Shown: positions 6,535 to 14,133, counted from the stretch's first letter. The stretch: 14,387 nucleotides of DNA from JBFMDN01 sp040753915 (GCA_040753915.1 JBFMDN010000100.1:1-14387), one strand, 5' to 3'. The notes: generated by a model not told the origin, from the letters alone. A program made the numbers and translations.

Positions 6535-8489
6535 TCTCCTCCTCCTGGCGGATTCGCGTCTTTCACGATTCGAAACCCAACCCACGCGAGGGCCTCGTTT
6601 GGGTTCTGTTCGGGACCCCGTATGAGCGTCGATCCGAGCAGCCAGGTTTCGTCCATTCCGCCGAGAATGACAAACTTGGGAGCTGTGGCATGCCCCTCTC
6701 GCTCCGTGCCACTCCTAATCCCCCATTCGCCAATGTTGGCACTGAGCCCTCGGATCCCGTAATCATTGGGTGCAAACTCCGAAACGGTATAAGGGATCCG
6801 TGATGGCCTTGCCGAGTAGCCTGAAGCGTCGGCTCCAACCTTATCGAGCACGCCATACGCCTCTACCAATCCTATCATCTCCCTTTCCAGCTCCGAATGA
6901 GTCTCGGGGATGTCCTTTGCCCTGTCCGGGGCTTCGGACCGTGCCCGCTTATCTGAAAGAGCCGCTCTGTACCATTCGATTTCGGTGGGAAGCCGAGCAC
7001 CATAGAAGCGCGCATATGCCTGGGCTCCTTGAGCTGTAACCCGCGTCACAGGTAACGCGTCGTACCGGGGATCCTTCACCGAGAACCTTCCGTCCCGGAA
7101 AACTATAGGCTCATAGCCTCCGAATGGTTCCCCGAGGATCAGCCAAACGGAGCCGCCACTCTTTACAGCCTCATCTGCAACAGAAATTCGCGATAAAACC
7201 CGGTTCAAGAACCTCACATATTGGCCGTTGGTGACCTCGGTCTCGGCCATATAGAGGGGGAACACACGGGCAGGGCTTGCACCTGCCGCACCTCCAAGCC
7301 CTGGCACTGTGAGTTCTCCTCCGGGCACGATTCTCAAAGTAACCCCATCCTCCTCAATCACTTGAGACGCCGGAAAGGTGCCTTCCCCCTGTTTGGAGGC
7401 AGGCTCGGAGTCTCGCGCTCGAGAGACGATCGTCGAAGCGCCTTCCGGGCCTTCTCCGTGCTCTCCCGCTTGCCTCACCATGATCGCATGATGAGCCCAG
7501 TTTGAGGCGATAATCACCCCAATGACTAGGGCCATTACCACGACGACAAGCTTGGTGCCGGGGCGTGGCAATGTGAGCCCGAGAATGTGGAGCCTGGATT
7601 CGTCAAAGTCAGCCAGGAGTTGCTCCAGTCTCTCCTTAAGCTCCTTCACGGAAGGTATTCGCTCCTCCGCCTCCTCCGCAGTCGCTTCCCGGATTATGCG
7701 ATCCAGGCCCTTGAGGAAAGGCGTCCCCGCGCTTGGCAGAGAGACCCCTTTCAAGGGAAAGGCGGTTTTCTTGTTCATCTTGCCAATCGCAGCCTCGTAG
7801 AGGATTTTTCCAAGAGCGTACACGTCCCCACGCGCATCCGTCTCTCCGAGGTCCATGAACTGCTCCGGCGCCATGTACGTGATTGTGCCTTCCACATGGT
7901 GACTCTTGGTAAGGCCTGACCAGCGGATTCCCCCCGCCAGCCCGAAATCCATAATCTTCGGGGTGCCATTTTCGAGCAGGACGTTTTCCGGCTTGATATC
8001 CCGGTGTACGATTCCCAGATCGTGAACGGCTTGCACGCCATCCAGGATACGAAGAAAATAGGCCCGAATCCAATCTTTCGCTTGTTGCTCGTCGGAACAG
8101 AATCCCTCCTGCGGCATGGTCGATCGAAGAGACGGACCGTCGACGTACTCCATGACCAGGTATTGGACCGAGTGCTCGACTCCGTCCTCGATCACCATGG
8201 CTTCGTCTTGATCGTACACCTGGACGATGTACGGATGGCGTATGCTCGCCATGGCCAGAGCCTCGCGATGAAAGCGCTGCAATTCGGTCTGGATGTACTC
8301 GTCGTCACCCTCGAGGTCTGCAAGGTACCCACGGGAAATGGTTTTCACCACGACATCCCGATCAAGATTCGTCTGACGTGCTCGGTAGACTTCTCCTTTG
8401 CCGCCTGTGGCAATATGCTCGACGATCTCCCATTTAGCGTTCAGAACTGTCCCCTCCTTCAAACAGGGGGAGGTCTCGCACGAGCTCAT
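6531..8489 (-). CDS. Membrane Ser/Thr protein kinase with C-terminal FGE-sulfatase domain
   Basis: From the ATG at 8489 the protein has 652 residues. A Hanks-type kinase domain comes first: Gly loop IATGGKGEV (26-34), Lys49, Glu76, catalytic HRDIKPEN (162-169), DFG (181-183) and APEQ (207-210). All catalytic residues are present, so it should be active. One transmembrane helix (about 313-331, KLVVVVMALVIGVIIASNWA) leads to an outer domain of the FGE-sulfatase/SUMF1 fold (about 377-645: MAETEVTNGQYVRF, RLPTEIEWYRAA, ANIGEWG, VGFRIV). I see no FGE catalytic Cys pair, so this domain probably senses or binds. The start was set by GGAGGAG 9 nt before the ATG; the open frame extends to 8573. It is coupled to the NosL-like gene, suggesting metal- or envelope-related signalling. 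Confidence 0.93.
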   Translation of the reverse strand: MSSCETSPCLKEGTVLNAKWEIVEHIATGGKGEVYRARQTNLDRDVVVKTISRGYLADLEGDDEYIQTELQRFHREALAMASIRHPYIVQVYDQDEAMVIEDGVEHSVQYLVMEYVDGPSLRSTMPQEGFCSDEQQAKDWIRAYFLRILDGVQAVHDLGIVHRDIKPENVLLENGTPKIMDFGLAGGIRWSGLTKSHHVEGTITYMAPEQFMDLGETDARGDVYALGKILYEAAIGKMNKKTAFPLKGVSLPSAGTPFLKGLDRIIREATAEEAEERIPSVKELKERLEQLLADFDESRLHILGLTLPRPGTKLVVVVMALVIGVIIASNWAHHAIMVRQAGEHGEGPEGASTIVSRARDSEPASKQGEGTFPASQVIEEDGVTLRIVPGGELTVPGLGGAAGASPARVFPLYMAETEVTNGQYVRFLNRVLSRISVADEAVKSGGSVWLILGEPFGGYEPIVFRDGRFSVKDPRYDALPVTRVTAQGAQAYARFYGARLPTEIEWYRAALSDKRARSEAPDRAKDIPETHSELEREMIGLVEAYGVLDKVGADASGYSARPSRIPYTVSEFAPNDYGIRGLSANIGEWGIRSGTEREGHATAPKFVILGGMDETWLLGSTLIRGPEQNPNEALAWVGFRIVKDANPPGGGE

Positions 8490-8582
8490 GTCAGGTCTCT
8501 CCTCCATTGTGTTCGCACGCGTTGAGAATTCTGCCTTGCGGAAGATACGACGCGAGCGGGGTTTGAAAGCCACCTGAGGAGA

Positions 8583-8824
8583 GGGCGGGTTTGAAGAAAC
8601 TGACTCAAGGCTCGGGAAACGGCAGAAAAAGTGGTACGGTGAGGGATGATACTGCCCATGGGGCCCTCACCCCACCCTCCCCCAGAGGGGAGGGCTCTGT
8701 CATTCCAGGCAGTTGCAAATCCCCTCTCCCTTCGGAAGAGGGCTAGGGTGAGGGTGCCAAAAAAGAAGCGTGCCACGATCTTAACATTTGCCGTAATTCC
8801 GAGACAGTCTCTGAAACCCGCCCC
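8583..8824. repeat. MITE-like element with inverted terminal repeats
   Basis: The left end GGGCGGGTTTGAAGAAACTG (from 8583) and the reverse complement of the right end (8803-8824) match at about 18 of 22 positions, the first ten being identical. The roughly 242-bp interior codes for nothing recognisable and contains a second nested inverted repeat. I see no clear target-site duplication. Confidence 0.5.
8664..8754. repeat. Nested CCCTCACCC ... GGGTGAGGG palindromic repeat
   Basis: Outer arms CCCTCACCC (8664-8672) and GGGTGAGGG (8746-8754) enclose two hairpins: CCCTCCCC-caga-GGGGAGGG (8675-8694, perfect 8-bp stem) and CCCTCT...AGAGGG (about 8722-8742). This two-hairpin G/C-rich pattern is common among dispersed intergenic repeats (REP/RAYT-type or similar) in many bacterial genomes. 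An A6 run follows on the plus strand. Confidence 0.6.
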
Positions 8825-8956
8825 TACCTCGGGATTCTCCGCGTGAGCCCTCCTTAGCGACGGTCACCGTTGGGCCTTTCCCGGAGGTTGTGGGGCAGAC
8901 TGCCCGACAATGCGGGGTCCGCCCCGGTAAAGACACCTTCAATAGGTACCGGAGGG

Positions 8957-9205
8957 TCACCTGATTCGAGGAGACCGCTTGACCGGACTACCGGCCGTTG
9001 CCGGAACCCCAAAATCCTTGACAATCTCGGGCTGGTCGGCCTTGTCGGCCTCGAGCTTGATACCGAAATCACGCTCTTGTTTCTGCTGATCCATCATTCT
9101 CTGCTGACTCAGCGCTCGCTGCAAGCCGCCAATTTCTGCAACAGCCACCCCCGAGATGGGGACTGCCAAAAGGATCGACGAAACGATTACTGCCAATGTT
9201 CTCAT
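8957..9205 (-). CDS. Small exported protein of unknown function, 82 aa
   Basis: Not a family I recognise. The first 23 residues form a textbook Sec signal (MRTLAVIVSSILLAVP, then ISGVAVA), with AAGGAG 8 nt before the ATG, so the start and expression are credible. The mature part of about 59 residues is polar and charged, with a Gln/Met-rich helix (LSQQRMMDQQKQERDFG) and no cysteine. It would be periplasmic. It lies on the same strand as the Cys-rich protein upstream and the kinase downstream, and could be co-expressed with either. Confidence 0.7.
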   Translation of the reverse strand: MRTLAVIVSSILLAVPISGVAVAEIGGLQRALSQQRMMDQQKQERDFGIKLEADKADQPEIVKDFGVPATAGSPVKRSPRIR

Positions 9206-9406
9206 GTTCGTAGCTCCTTGCGTGTCAGAAGTGGGGGGCGCACCCAGGTGCTAGCTCCAGGCTCTCATTTGCCACTGTTCGTGCAGGGCCATCGCTCGAT
9301 GAGCCTCGTTCCACTGCACAGCGGATCGTAAGAGCCACTCAGCCCGATCCAGCTTCTCAAGATAAAATAATCACGAAGCCGGACAGTAACTATTGGAAGG
9401 AGTTTC
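9206..9406. other. Spacer between two small exported-protein genes
   Basis: A 201-nt non-coding stretch with no clear terminator or promoter. A minor inverted repeat GCACC/GGTGC is present near 9240. Confidence 0.3.
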
Positions 9407-9778
9407 TTAAATCAGGAGAATTACGGACCGGAGCACGTCCGGTGAGCGCGGATGATATGCGGACAACCTAATGACAAAGACAGCACTCTCTGTCGGGACT
9501 CTCAAACACGATGAGAGGCTTGCTCTCGCGACTGTCAGGGTCTCCCATGATGTGGCGTACCCGCTGGAGCTGACTTGCGCTGGATGCCTCACGGAACACA
9601 TGCATTCTTTACTATCGCAGACACTATCTCGTACCGAAGGACAACAGCAACTCTTCGCGGCGGCGCATTCTGAATCGTGCGCGAGACACGAGCCTGTGCC
9701 TCCCCACGCCATCGCTGCAGCGAGGATAAGGACCAAGCCTGCCAGCGACTTACGATATCTTGCTCGTATCAGCGCCAT
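9407..9778 (-). CDS. Cysteine-rich exported protein, 123 aa, unknown
   Basis: An N-terminal basic patch and hydrophobic helix (SLAGLVLILAAAMAWGG, 11-27) form a signal peptide. The mature part has a cluster of eight cysteines between residues 31 and 61 (C31, C38, the run C44-C46, C54, C59, C61) plus His34, then Cys91 further on. Such a cluster in the envelope suggests metal or thiol chemistry, which is inference. I prefer the ATG at 9778 because GGAGG lies 6-7 nt before it and the signal then sits at the N-terminus. A GTG at 9847, three nt after AAGGAG, would add 23 residues. The C-terminal 30 residues are hydrophobic and atypical. No family is recognised. Confidence 0.62.
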   Translation of the reverse strand: MALIRARYRKSLAGLVLILAAAMAWGGTGSCLAHDSECAAAKSCCCPSVRDSVCDSKECMCSVRHPAQVSSSGYATSWETLTVARASLSSCLRVPTESAVFVIRLSAYHPRSPDVLRSVILLI

Positions 9779-9847
9779 TGCTCGCCTCCAGCTCACGCTG
9801 TCGCGCCATATCTGGGATTTACGCAATGAGCTCGGGTGAAGGTTCAC

Positions 9848-10361
9848 TTACTCCTTTTGGTTTCTATGACAACTGAGCTGCATAACCGATCGCGAATATC
9901 ACAAGCTCAGTCGCTAAATCGCGTCAAGAAGAGTGCTGGGAAACCTCTGTGAAGCTATAGTGGAGCCCATTAAGAACAGGTCGGAACGTGATTCGCAGAC
10001 CGAGTCCCTAACCACAGCGTGAAGGCAACGGCCGCGCTCCACTTCGAGTGGGCCATAACTCAGGGGCTCTACGGGCTCTGATGGCAGGTCTCGACCTCTG
10101 TTATGACCACATGTCGACCGAAAGCTCATTGGCTTTCCACTGCAATGAATGCCACGCCTATTCAATGTGTGGCAGTATGGTAGCGGGTTTCAAACCCGCC
10201 CTTCCCTGAACAGTTACGACAACACTCACAGCTTGGGGCATTGACAAGGGACTTCGTGAGCAAGCCGTATCAGGTCAGGCAGATGGTCCAAGCAGTGAAA
10301 GAGGTCCTGGCATTGACTGACTCGCTGAAATCGTCCGTCTAACGCCCGGGAAGCAGCAACC
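9848..10361. other. Non-coding stretch downstream of the CstB-like gene
   Basis: About 510 nt. The open frames on the minus strand here have no ribosome site and no recognisable composition. The only clear structure is the 17-bp palindrome at 10183-10199. No good terminator follows the stop of the CstB-like gene. Confidence 0.4.
10183..10199. repeat. Palindrome GCGGGTTT-c-AAACCCGC
   Basis: Perfect 8-bp arms around one base, in a non-coding spacer. The half-site GGGCGGGTTT also forms both ends of the element at 8583-8824, and a variant AGGTTTcAAACCT is at 5420, so this is a dispersed repeat rather than a single operator. Confidence 0.6.
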
Positions 10362-12014
10362 TCAGCAGCCTTCCGATGGCGCCTGGGGCACTGGAGCACG
10401 CTTTGGCTGGGAAGCCTCTCTGTCCTTGGCACCGGCCTTTTCAGCAGGGAATCCCTTGGGAACGGCCTTGCTGGACACTAATCCCGCCTCGGGAGTTTTC
10501 TCGCCTTCGTAGACCGGAAGACCGGCCTCAATCCAAGCTTGGCTGCCGCCTTCCAGATTGCGAGCCTTCTTAATGCCTTTACGTTCGAGGATCCCTGCGG
10601 CCATACTCGAACGATACGATGAGTTACACACCAGGACCACTGGCTGTTCTGGGTCGAGCTTGGAGGATAGCTCAGCTAGATGGGTGAGTGGCAAGTTGAG
10701 GACTGTCCCGATGCGGAGCGCCATCCATTCAGCAGGGAGACGCACGTCAACGATGAGCGGTGCCTCCCCCTTCTGCATGAGGGCATACAAGTCACGCGGG
10801 GAGATGGGGTCCCCCTTCTTGATAGGGAGGTTGGCGTTCTTCCAAGACTCCAACGTGATGATTTCGCCTCGATAGCCAACTCGATGGAGCCTGTAGCGTG
10901 CTTCCTTTAGGAGATCCATGTCGCCCACCATCACCATTTTTGATCCCCACGGCACCATGGTGCCGATCCAGCTTTCGAGTCTTCCCCTTGCAGCGATATT
11001 GACGGCATTGGGAATGTGACCCTCTGCGTAAGATTTCGCTTCCCTGAGGTCCACCAGGTAGTACTTTGCAGGATCCGTGAGCTCAGCCGACGGCGTAATC
11101 TCGCTGGGCATAAGGGCGTCCCACTCCACCGGCGGCGGTCCTTCACGATTCATCGCAGCATTGTACTGGAAATACTGGGGCGCTTCGGGAAGCCCTTGAA
11201 GTACAAGTGCAATAAATTCACCTCTTCCTTTGGCTTTCAGGTAAGGGTTAGTCGCCCTCTCCTTACCGATGGTCGACGTGGGTTCGTCGCTGAGGTGGGC
11301 ACCACAGAGCGATCCCGCTCCGTGGGCTGGGAAAATCATGACACTGTCCGGGAGCTTAGACAGCTTGTCGGTCCAGGAATCGTACATGGCAGAGGCCAAC
11401 CAACTTGCAGATACGGTTCCCTCCATAAGATCCGGTCTGCCTACGCTCCCTACGAAGAGCACGTCCCCGGTAAACAGCAGTTTTGGGGTTGTCGGGTCAT
11501 CGTTGGAATAGACAGCGCAGCACTGACCGTCGGGGGTATGGCCCGGCGTGTCCATAAACTTCAAAGTAGCCGTGCCCACTTTCACGAGAGACTTCTCGTC
11601 CATTGCCTCGATAGGATATTTGGCTCCCGATTTATGGCTTTGGTAAATTGGTACAGCCAGGGCCTTGTTCACTTCCGTATGTCCCGCAATGAAATCCGCG
11701 TGGGAATGGGTTAGGTAAACCCCTTTGATTCTTGCACCTTCTTTCTTTGCTGTTTCCAGATAGAACGAGATGTCTCGGACCGGGTCGACAAGGAGAGCTT
11801 CCCCATCACTAATTAGCAGGTAGGAATACACGGAGAGAACCGGCAGCGTGAACTGGATAACCTTGAATCCGGGGAAAGTGTACGCGTCCACAATCTTGTG
11901 GATCGCCGAGCCCGATCCATGTGTGGCGGATTCGGAATCTTTGATCTCGGCTGCTCGAGCGAGCGGAGCAATCGCCAACACAATGCAGATTGCCAGAAAT
12001 ACGATCCTTTTCAT
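10362..12014 (-). CDS. Exported CstB-like protein: persulfide dioxygenase-type metallo-hydrolase with two rhodanese domains
   Basis: A 550-residue protein from the ATG at 12014, chosen because AAGGAGGAG precedes it and a Sec signal (MKRIVFLAICIVLAIAP, cleavage after ARAA) follows. The beta-lactamase-fold domain (about 40-290) has THSHADFIAGH (102-112), TPGHTPDG (156-163), FTGDVLFVGSVGRPDL (181-196) and FPAH (228-231). The mononuclear iron ligands known from ETHE1 correspond to His103, His159 and Asp184, all present; the usual DH pair is DF. A first rhodanese fold (about 315-395) lacks a catalytic Cys. The second (about 415-505) has CNSSYRSS with Cys463. This is the domain order of staphylococcal CstB, which oxidises persulfides. 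The likely role is periplasmic sulfide/persulfide metabolism. A 40-residue Lys/Pro-rich tail ends in Cys. Confidence 0.9.
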   Translation of the reverse strand: MKRIVFLAICIVLAIAPLARAAEIKDSESATHGSGSAIHKIVDAYTFPGFKVIQFTLPVLSVYSYLLISDGEALLVDPVRDISFYLETAKKEGARIKGVYLTHSHADFIAGHTEVNKALAVPIYQSHKSGAKYPIEAMDEKSLVKVGTATLKFMDTPGHTPDGQCCAVYSNDDPTTPKLLFTGDVLFVGSVGRPDLMEGTVSASWLASAMYDSWTDKLSKLPDSVMIFPAHGAGSLCGAHLSDEPTSTIGKERATNPYLKAKGRGEFIALVLQGLPEAPQYFQYNAAMNREGPPPVEWDALMPSEITPSAELTDPAKYYLVDLREAKSYAEGHIPNAVNIAARGRLESWIGTMVPWGSKMVMVGDMDLLKEARYRLHRVGYRGEIITLESWKNANLPIKKGDPISPRDLYALMQKGEAPLIVDVRLPAEWMALRIGTVLNLPLTHLAELSSKLDPEQPVVLVCNSSYRSSMAAGILERKGIKKARNLEGGSQAWIEAGLPVYEGEKTPEAGLVSSKAVPKGFPAEKAGAKDREASQPKRAPVPQAPSEGC

Positions 12015-12691
12015 CTCACTCCTCCTTCTGCGGCCCTGATAATTTCCATGCACCGGGCACCCGGTCAATAGGGCCGGGTCGTGTTTCAATTGCCAGGCTT
12101 CGTCCCTTTGCACAATGATCAGGTTGGCGTCTTATGGCTGCCTGCCGGTTCACCGCAAAAGCCACAGATCTCCTCCGGGAACTTGGCCCGACTCCTGCAT
12201 GGCCTCACTAAGCACCGTGAATCTAGTGTTGCCGAGACTCTGAAGAAAGTCAACGACGGCAGATCGAAGAAAGGGATGAACGCCCGAATGGGGCTGAGCG
12301 AGGAAGACAGTTTATGTTGTTGGAATAACCAGAGATGACAGGATATTTGTTTGACGTCTTGGCCCATGTTGCGTATTTCTGACGCGATCAGCCGCGTAGT
12401 CGCGATTATCTGACATTCACATTGCCATCTGCGCTGGTATCCTAGGATTTCGCTTGACTTCGCGTCAGATGTTCGCACTCAGTCTCCGCCTCTTCTCCTG
12501 AACTGTATCCCCCTCCACCCTTTTGTCACCCCCCATGTGGTTGTTATCATTCGCCTATTCAAGGACTTGGACGCCTGGCCCTTCATTGGCACAAAACGTG
12601 CTTCCGGTACCGAAAGCAACACTGTGGCGCCCCCGCCAGGGGCGGAAGATGGGGATTCCCCGATCAGGCACTTATCGAGAAAGGAGCACAC
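12015..12691. promoter_or_regulatory. Divergent regulatory spacer
   Basis: About 680 nt separate the minus-strand CstB-like gene from the plus-strand small gene, so both promoters should be here. Besides the sigma-54 candidate on the plus strand, I see a leader hairpin CGCCCC-cgcca-GGGGCG (12628-12644) and an interrupted palindrome centred on CGGTACCG (12600-12617). I see no strong promoter for the minus-strand gene. The open frames within it look spurious. Confidence 0.4.
12586..12603 (+). promoter_or_regulatory. Candidate sigma-54 promoter
   Basis: TTGGCACAAAACGTGCTT has the diagnostic GG (12588-12589) and GC (12600-12601) separated by exactly 10 nt, with TGGCAC at -24 matching consensus fully and GTGC at -12 differing from TTGC by one base. 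The transcript would start near 12613, giving a leader of about 80 nt before the ATG at 12692. No enhancer-binding regulator is in the window. Confidence 0.42.
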
Positions 12692-13060
12692 ATGAGCCTG
12701 GAACGCAAGTTGGAGCGTCTTATCGAGATGGCGTGGAAAGTGATCGAGAGCGGCTTCGATCAAAGCGCATTCGTCAAATGGAGACACCAGGCGTTTGAAT
12801 GTATTCAGAGCCTGGTGGGGTCAGATCATCCTTATACAGTACACTTCAGAAGCTTCGCTGAGAATGCAGAGCGGCAGAGTGTCCTGGCGGGCAACGGTCT
12901 CCTTGTCGCAGTTAAGGAGCACGCAGCCACGAGAAAGACAATTCTCCGCGACAGACATGGTCCGTTGCGCTGGTCCAGAGAGCATGGGACCCGAAGAGTC
13001 ACAGGCCGAGACGGTCGAACGCCACAATTACGCCGCCCAGAACCAATCTTCGGAACGTAA
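12692..13060 (+). CDS. Small hypothetical protein, 122 aa, C-terminal part doubtful
   Basis: AAAGGAG stands 6 nt before the ATG. Residues 1-85 look like a folded helical protein (MSLERKLERLIEMAWKVIE at the start, later LVGSDHPYTVHFRSFAENAE). The aromatic and acidic pattern recalls short unknown proteins of Desulfobacterota, though I cannot name a family. From about residue 86 onward composition changes abruptly to Arg-rich, low-hydrophobic sequence (RDRHGPLRW, RRVTGRDGRTPQLRRPEP). This suggests a lost stop codon or a frameshift near 12945, with the rest being read-through. There is no signal peptide. It lies behind the candidate sigma-54 promoter. Confidence 0.6.
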   Translation: MSLERKLERLIEMAWKVIESGFDQSAFVKWRHQAFECIQSLVGSDHPYTVHFRSFAENAERQSVLAGNGLLVAVKEHAATRKTILRDRHGPLRWSREHGTRRVTGRDGRTPQLRRPEPIFGT

Positions 13061-13327
13061 CGCTCTCTCCCGTGAAGTGGAATGGCGCTGCCGCGTCGAC
13101 GGCACATGACCTGACAGGACGCTGTCGTGGCAAACGCGGCCCGTCCGATTCTTTCGATCGGGTTTCGTGAAGCAGTAGAGGAGTGGCCTTGGCGTTTGTC
13201 GACCTCTGGGCGTTGCGAGCCCCCTGTTTTGTGCCGACCTCAGGTTAGCAGAGCACGTGCGAAACTCGTTGACTCTCACGCGAGAATGCTTGAACATGTT
13301 GACAATTATGCACCAAAGGAGAACCTC

Positions 13328-13498
13328 ATGGAAGATCGCACCATATGCGTAGTGTGCGCATGGAGAAAGGACTGTAGCAAGAAATTCTTCATGGATGGAG
13401 CGACCACCACAAAATGTCCCGATTTCACTAGGGATGTAACTCTTAAGGCGCCCGAAAGTGAGAAGGAAGAAGAGCACGAAAGAGAATCCAATTTTTGA
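13328..13498 (+). CDS. 56-aa CxxC protein, probable small metal-binding protein
   Basis: It begins MEDRTICVVCAWRKDC, with AAAGGAG about 7 nt before the ATG. An upstream extension of the frame to 13127 lacks a ribosome site and reads as noise. Four cysteines (C7, C10, C16 and one in KCPDFTRDVTL) are spaced as in a small zinc- or iron-binding knuckle. C-AWR-C-KKF and CPDF-RDV recur, as far as I recall, in short unknown proteins of sulfate reducers. The tail is strongly acidic (ESEKEEEHERE). It would be cytoplasmic. The GTG of the PsiE gene starts 57 nt after its stop, so the two may form an operon. Confidence 0.7.
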   Translation: MEDRTICVVCAWRKDCSKKFFMDGATTTKCPDFTRDVTLKAPESEKEEEHERESNF

Positions 13499-13554
13499 CA
13501 TACCTGCGGGGCGTTGTCCCAAATGCTGGGGTCATAGTCGAGAGGAGTCGATAC

Positions 13555-14004
13555 GTGTTAGAAAGAGGAAAGCTTGCTGACACGGTCAAGAAGTTTGAAC
13601 AGATTGTCGTTTCAGCACTCATGGTGATGATGGGCGTGGTGGTGCTTCTTGCCACTATCGAGCTGGGATGGATCCTCGTGAAGGATATCATATCCCCTCC
13701 CGTAATCCTCCTTGAAGTAGAAGAATTGCTGGAGCTTTTCGGGCTCTTCCTGTTGGTTCTCATCGGAGTGGAGCTTTTTGAGACGATCCAGACCTACTAT
13801 CTGGAGAGAATCATCCGGGTAGAGGTCGTGGTAACGGTTGCGATTATAGCGATTTCACGCAAAGTGATAATCTTGGACTATAAGACGCTTTCAAGCTTTA
13901 CCTTTCTCGATGTCGGCGGGGTGATATTGGCTCTCGCCATCGCGTACTATTTGATCAAGAAGGGCGGTCGCGATTCGTCCGTTCGAGCTCACAAGGGCAC
14001 ATGA
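13555..14004 (+). CDS. PsiE-family membrane protein
   Basis: A 149-residue protein with four predicted transmembrane helices: about 17-40 (VVSALMVMMGVVVLLATIEL), about 59-79 (LFGLFLLVLIGVELFETI), about 90-108 (VEVVVTVAIIAISRKVII) and about 118-136 (VGGVILALAIAYYLI). The conserved GVELFET...YY and VEVVVTVAIIAISRKVI stretches match PsiE (PF06146), named for phosphate-starvation induction in E. coli; the biochemical role is unknown. I take the GTG at 13555 as start because AGAGGAG lies 7 nt before it and a charged N-terminal helix (LERGKLADTVKKFEQ) follows. A frame start at 13495 has no ribosome site and overlaps the previous gene. No Pho box is evident. Confidence 0.85.
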   Translation: MLERGKLADTVKKFEQIVVSALMVMMGVVVLLATIELGWILVKDIISPPVILLEVEELLELFGLFLLVLIGVELFETIQTYYLERIIRVEVVVTVAIIAISRKVIILDYKTLSSFTFLDVGGVILALAIAYYLIKKGGRDSSVRAHKGT

Positions 14005-14068
14005 ACCCAATGTCGGGGAGCCTGCGGCCCAGATCAAGGAGGACTAGATCTCCTGCATTCGGCTGTGG

Positions 14069-14133
14069 AGCGAGCGTGCGACTGGCGGAAGCTCGCTTTG
14101 GTGATCACTCCGCCTAAAGGCTTCCTTTTTTTT
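14069..14133 (+). terminator. Terminator-like region after the PsiE gene
   Basis: AGCGAGC (14069-14075) can pair with GCTCGCT (14091-14097), or alternatively GGCGGA (14084-14089) with TCCGCC (14109-14114). A small GCCTaaAGGC hairpin then leads to a run of eight T (14126-14133). The T-run is good but the hairpin next to it is short, so efficiency is uncertain. Confidence 0.4.

Larger units (their letters stand above)
8490..8956. other. Spacer upstream of the kinase gene, carrying repeats
   Basis: This 467-nt stretch includes the in-frame upstream extension of the kinase (to 8573) and a 240-bp inverted-repeat element. A few small hairpins follow, including GGGCAgacTGCCC (8893-8905). I found no convincing promoter, although one for the kinase must lie here if the gene is not read through from the 82-residue gene. 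Confidence 0.4.

Noticed and set aside
8675..8760. Repeat hairpins as a terminator for the 82-aa gene on the minus strand
   Set aside because: On the minus strand the T-run precedes the hairpins rather than following them.
12098..12115. Minus-strand sigma-54-like GG-N10-GC before the CstB-like gene
   Set aside because: Spacing fits but flanking bases do not match TGGCAC or TTGC; likely chance.
12119..12478. Minus-strand 119-codon frame upstream of the CstB-like gene
   Set aside because: No ribosome site, no recognisable pattern, and it occupies the divergent regulatory spacer.
12795..13109. Plus-strand frame overlapping the 122-aa gene, considered as the continuation after a frameshift
   Set aside because: Its later part has no similarity I recognise, so I cannot show that a single frameshift would restore a known tail.
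13303..13330. TTGACA-like sequence just before the 56-aa gene
   Set aside because: It is too close to the ribosome site to leave room for a -10 and a leader.
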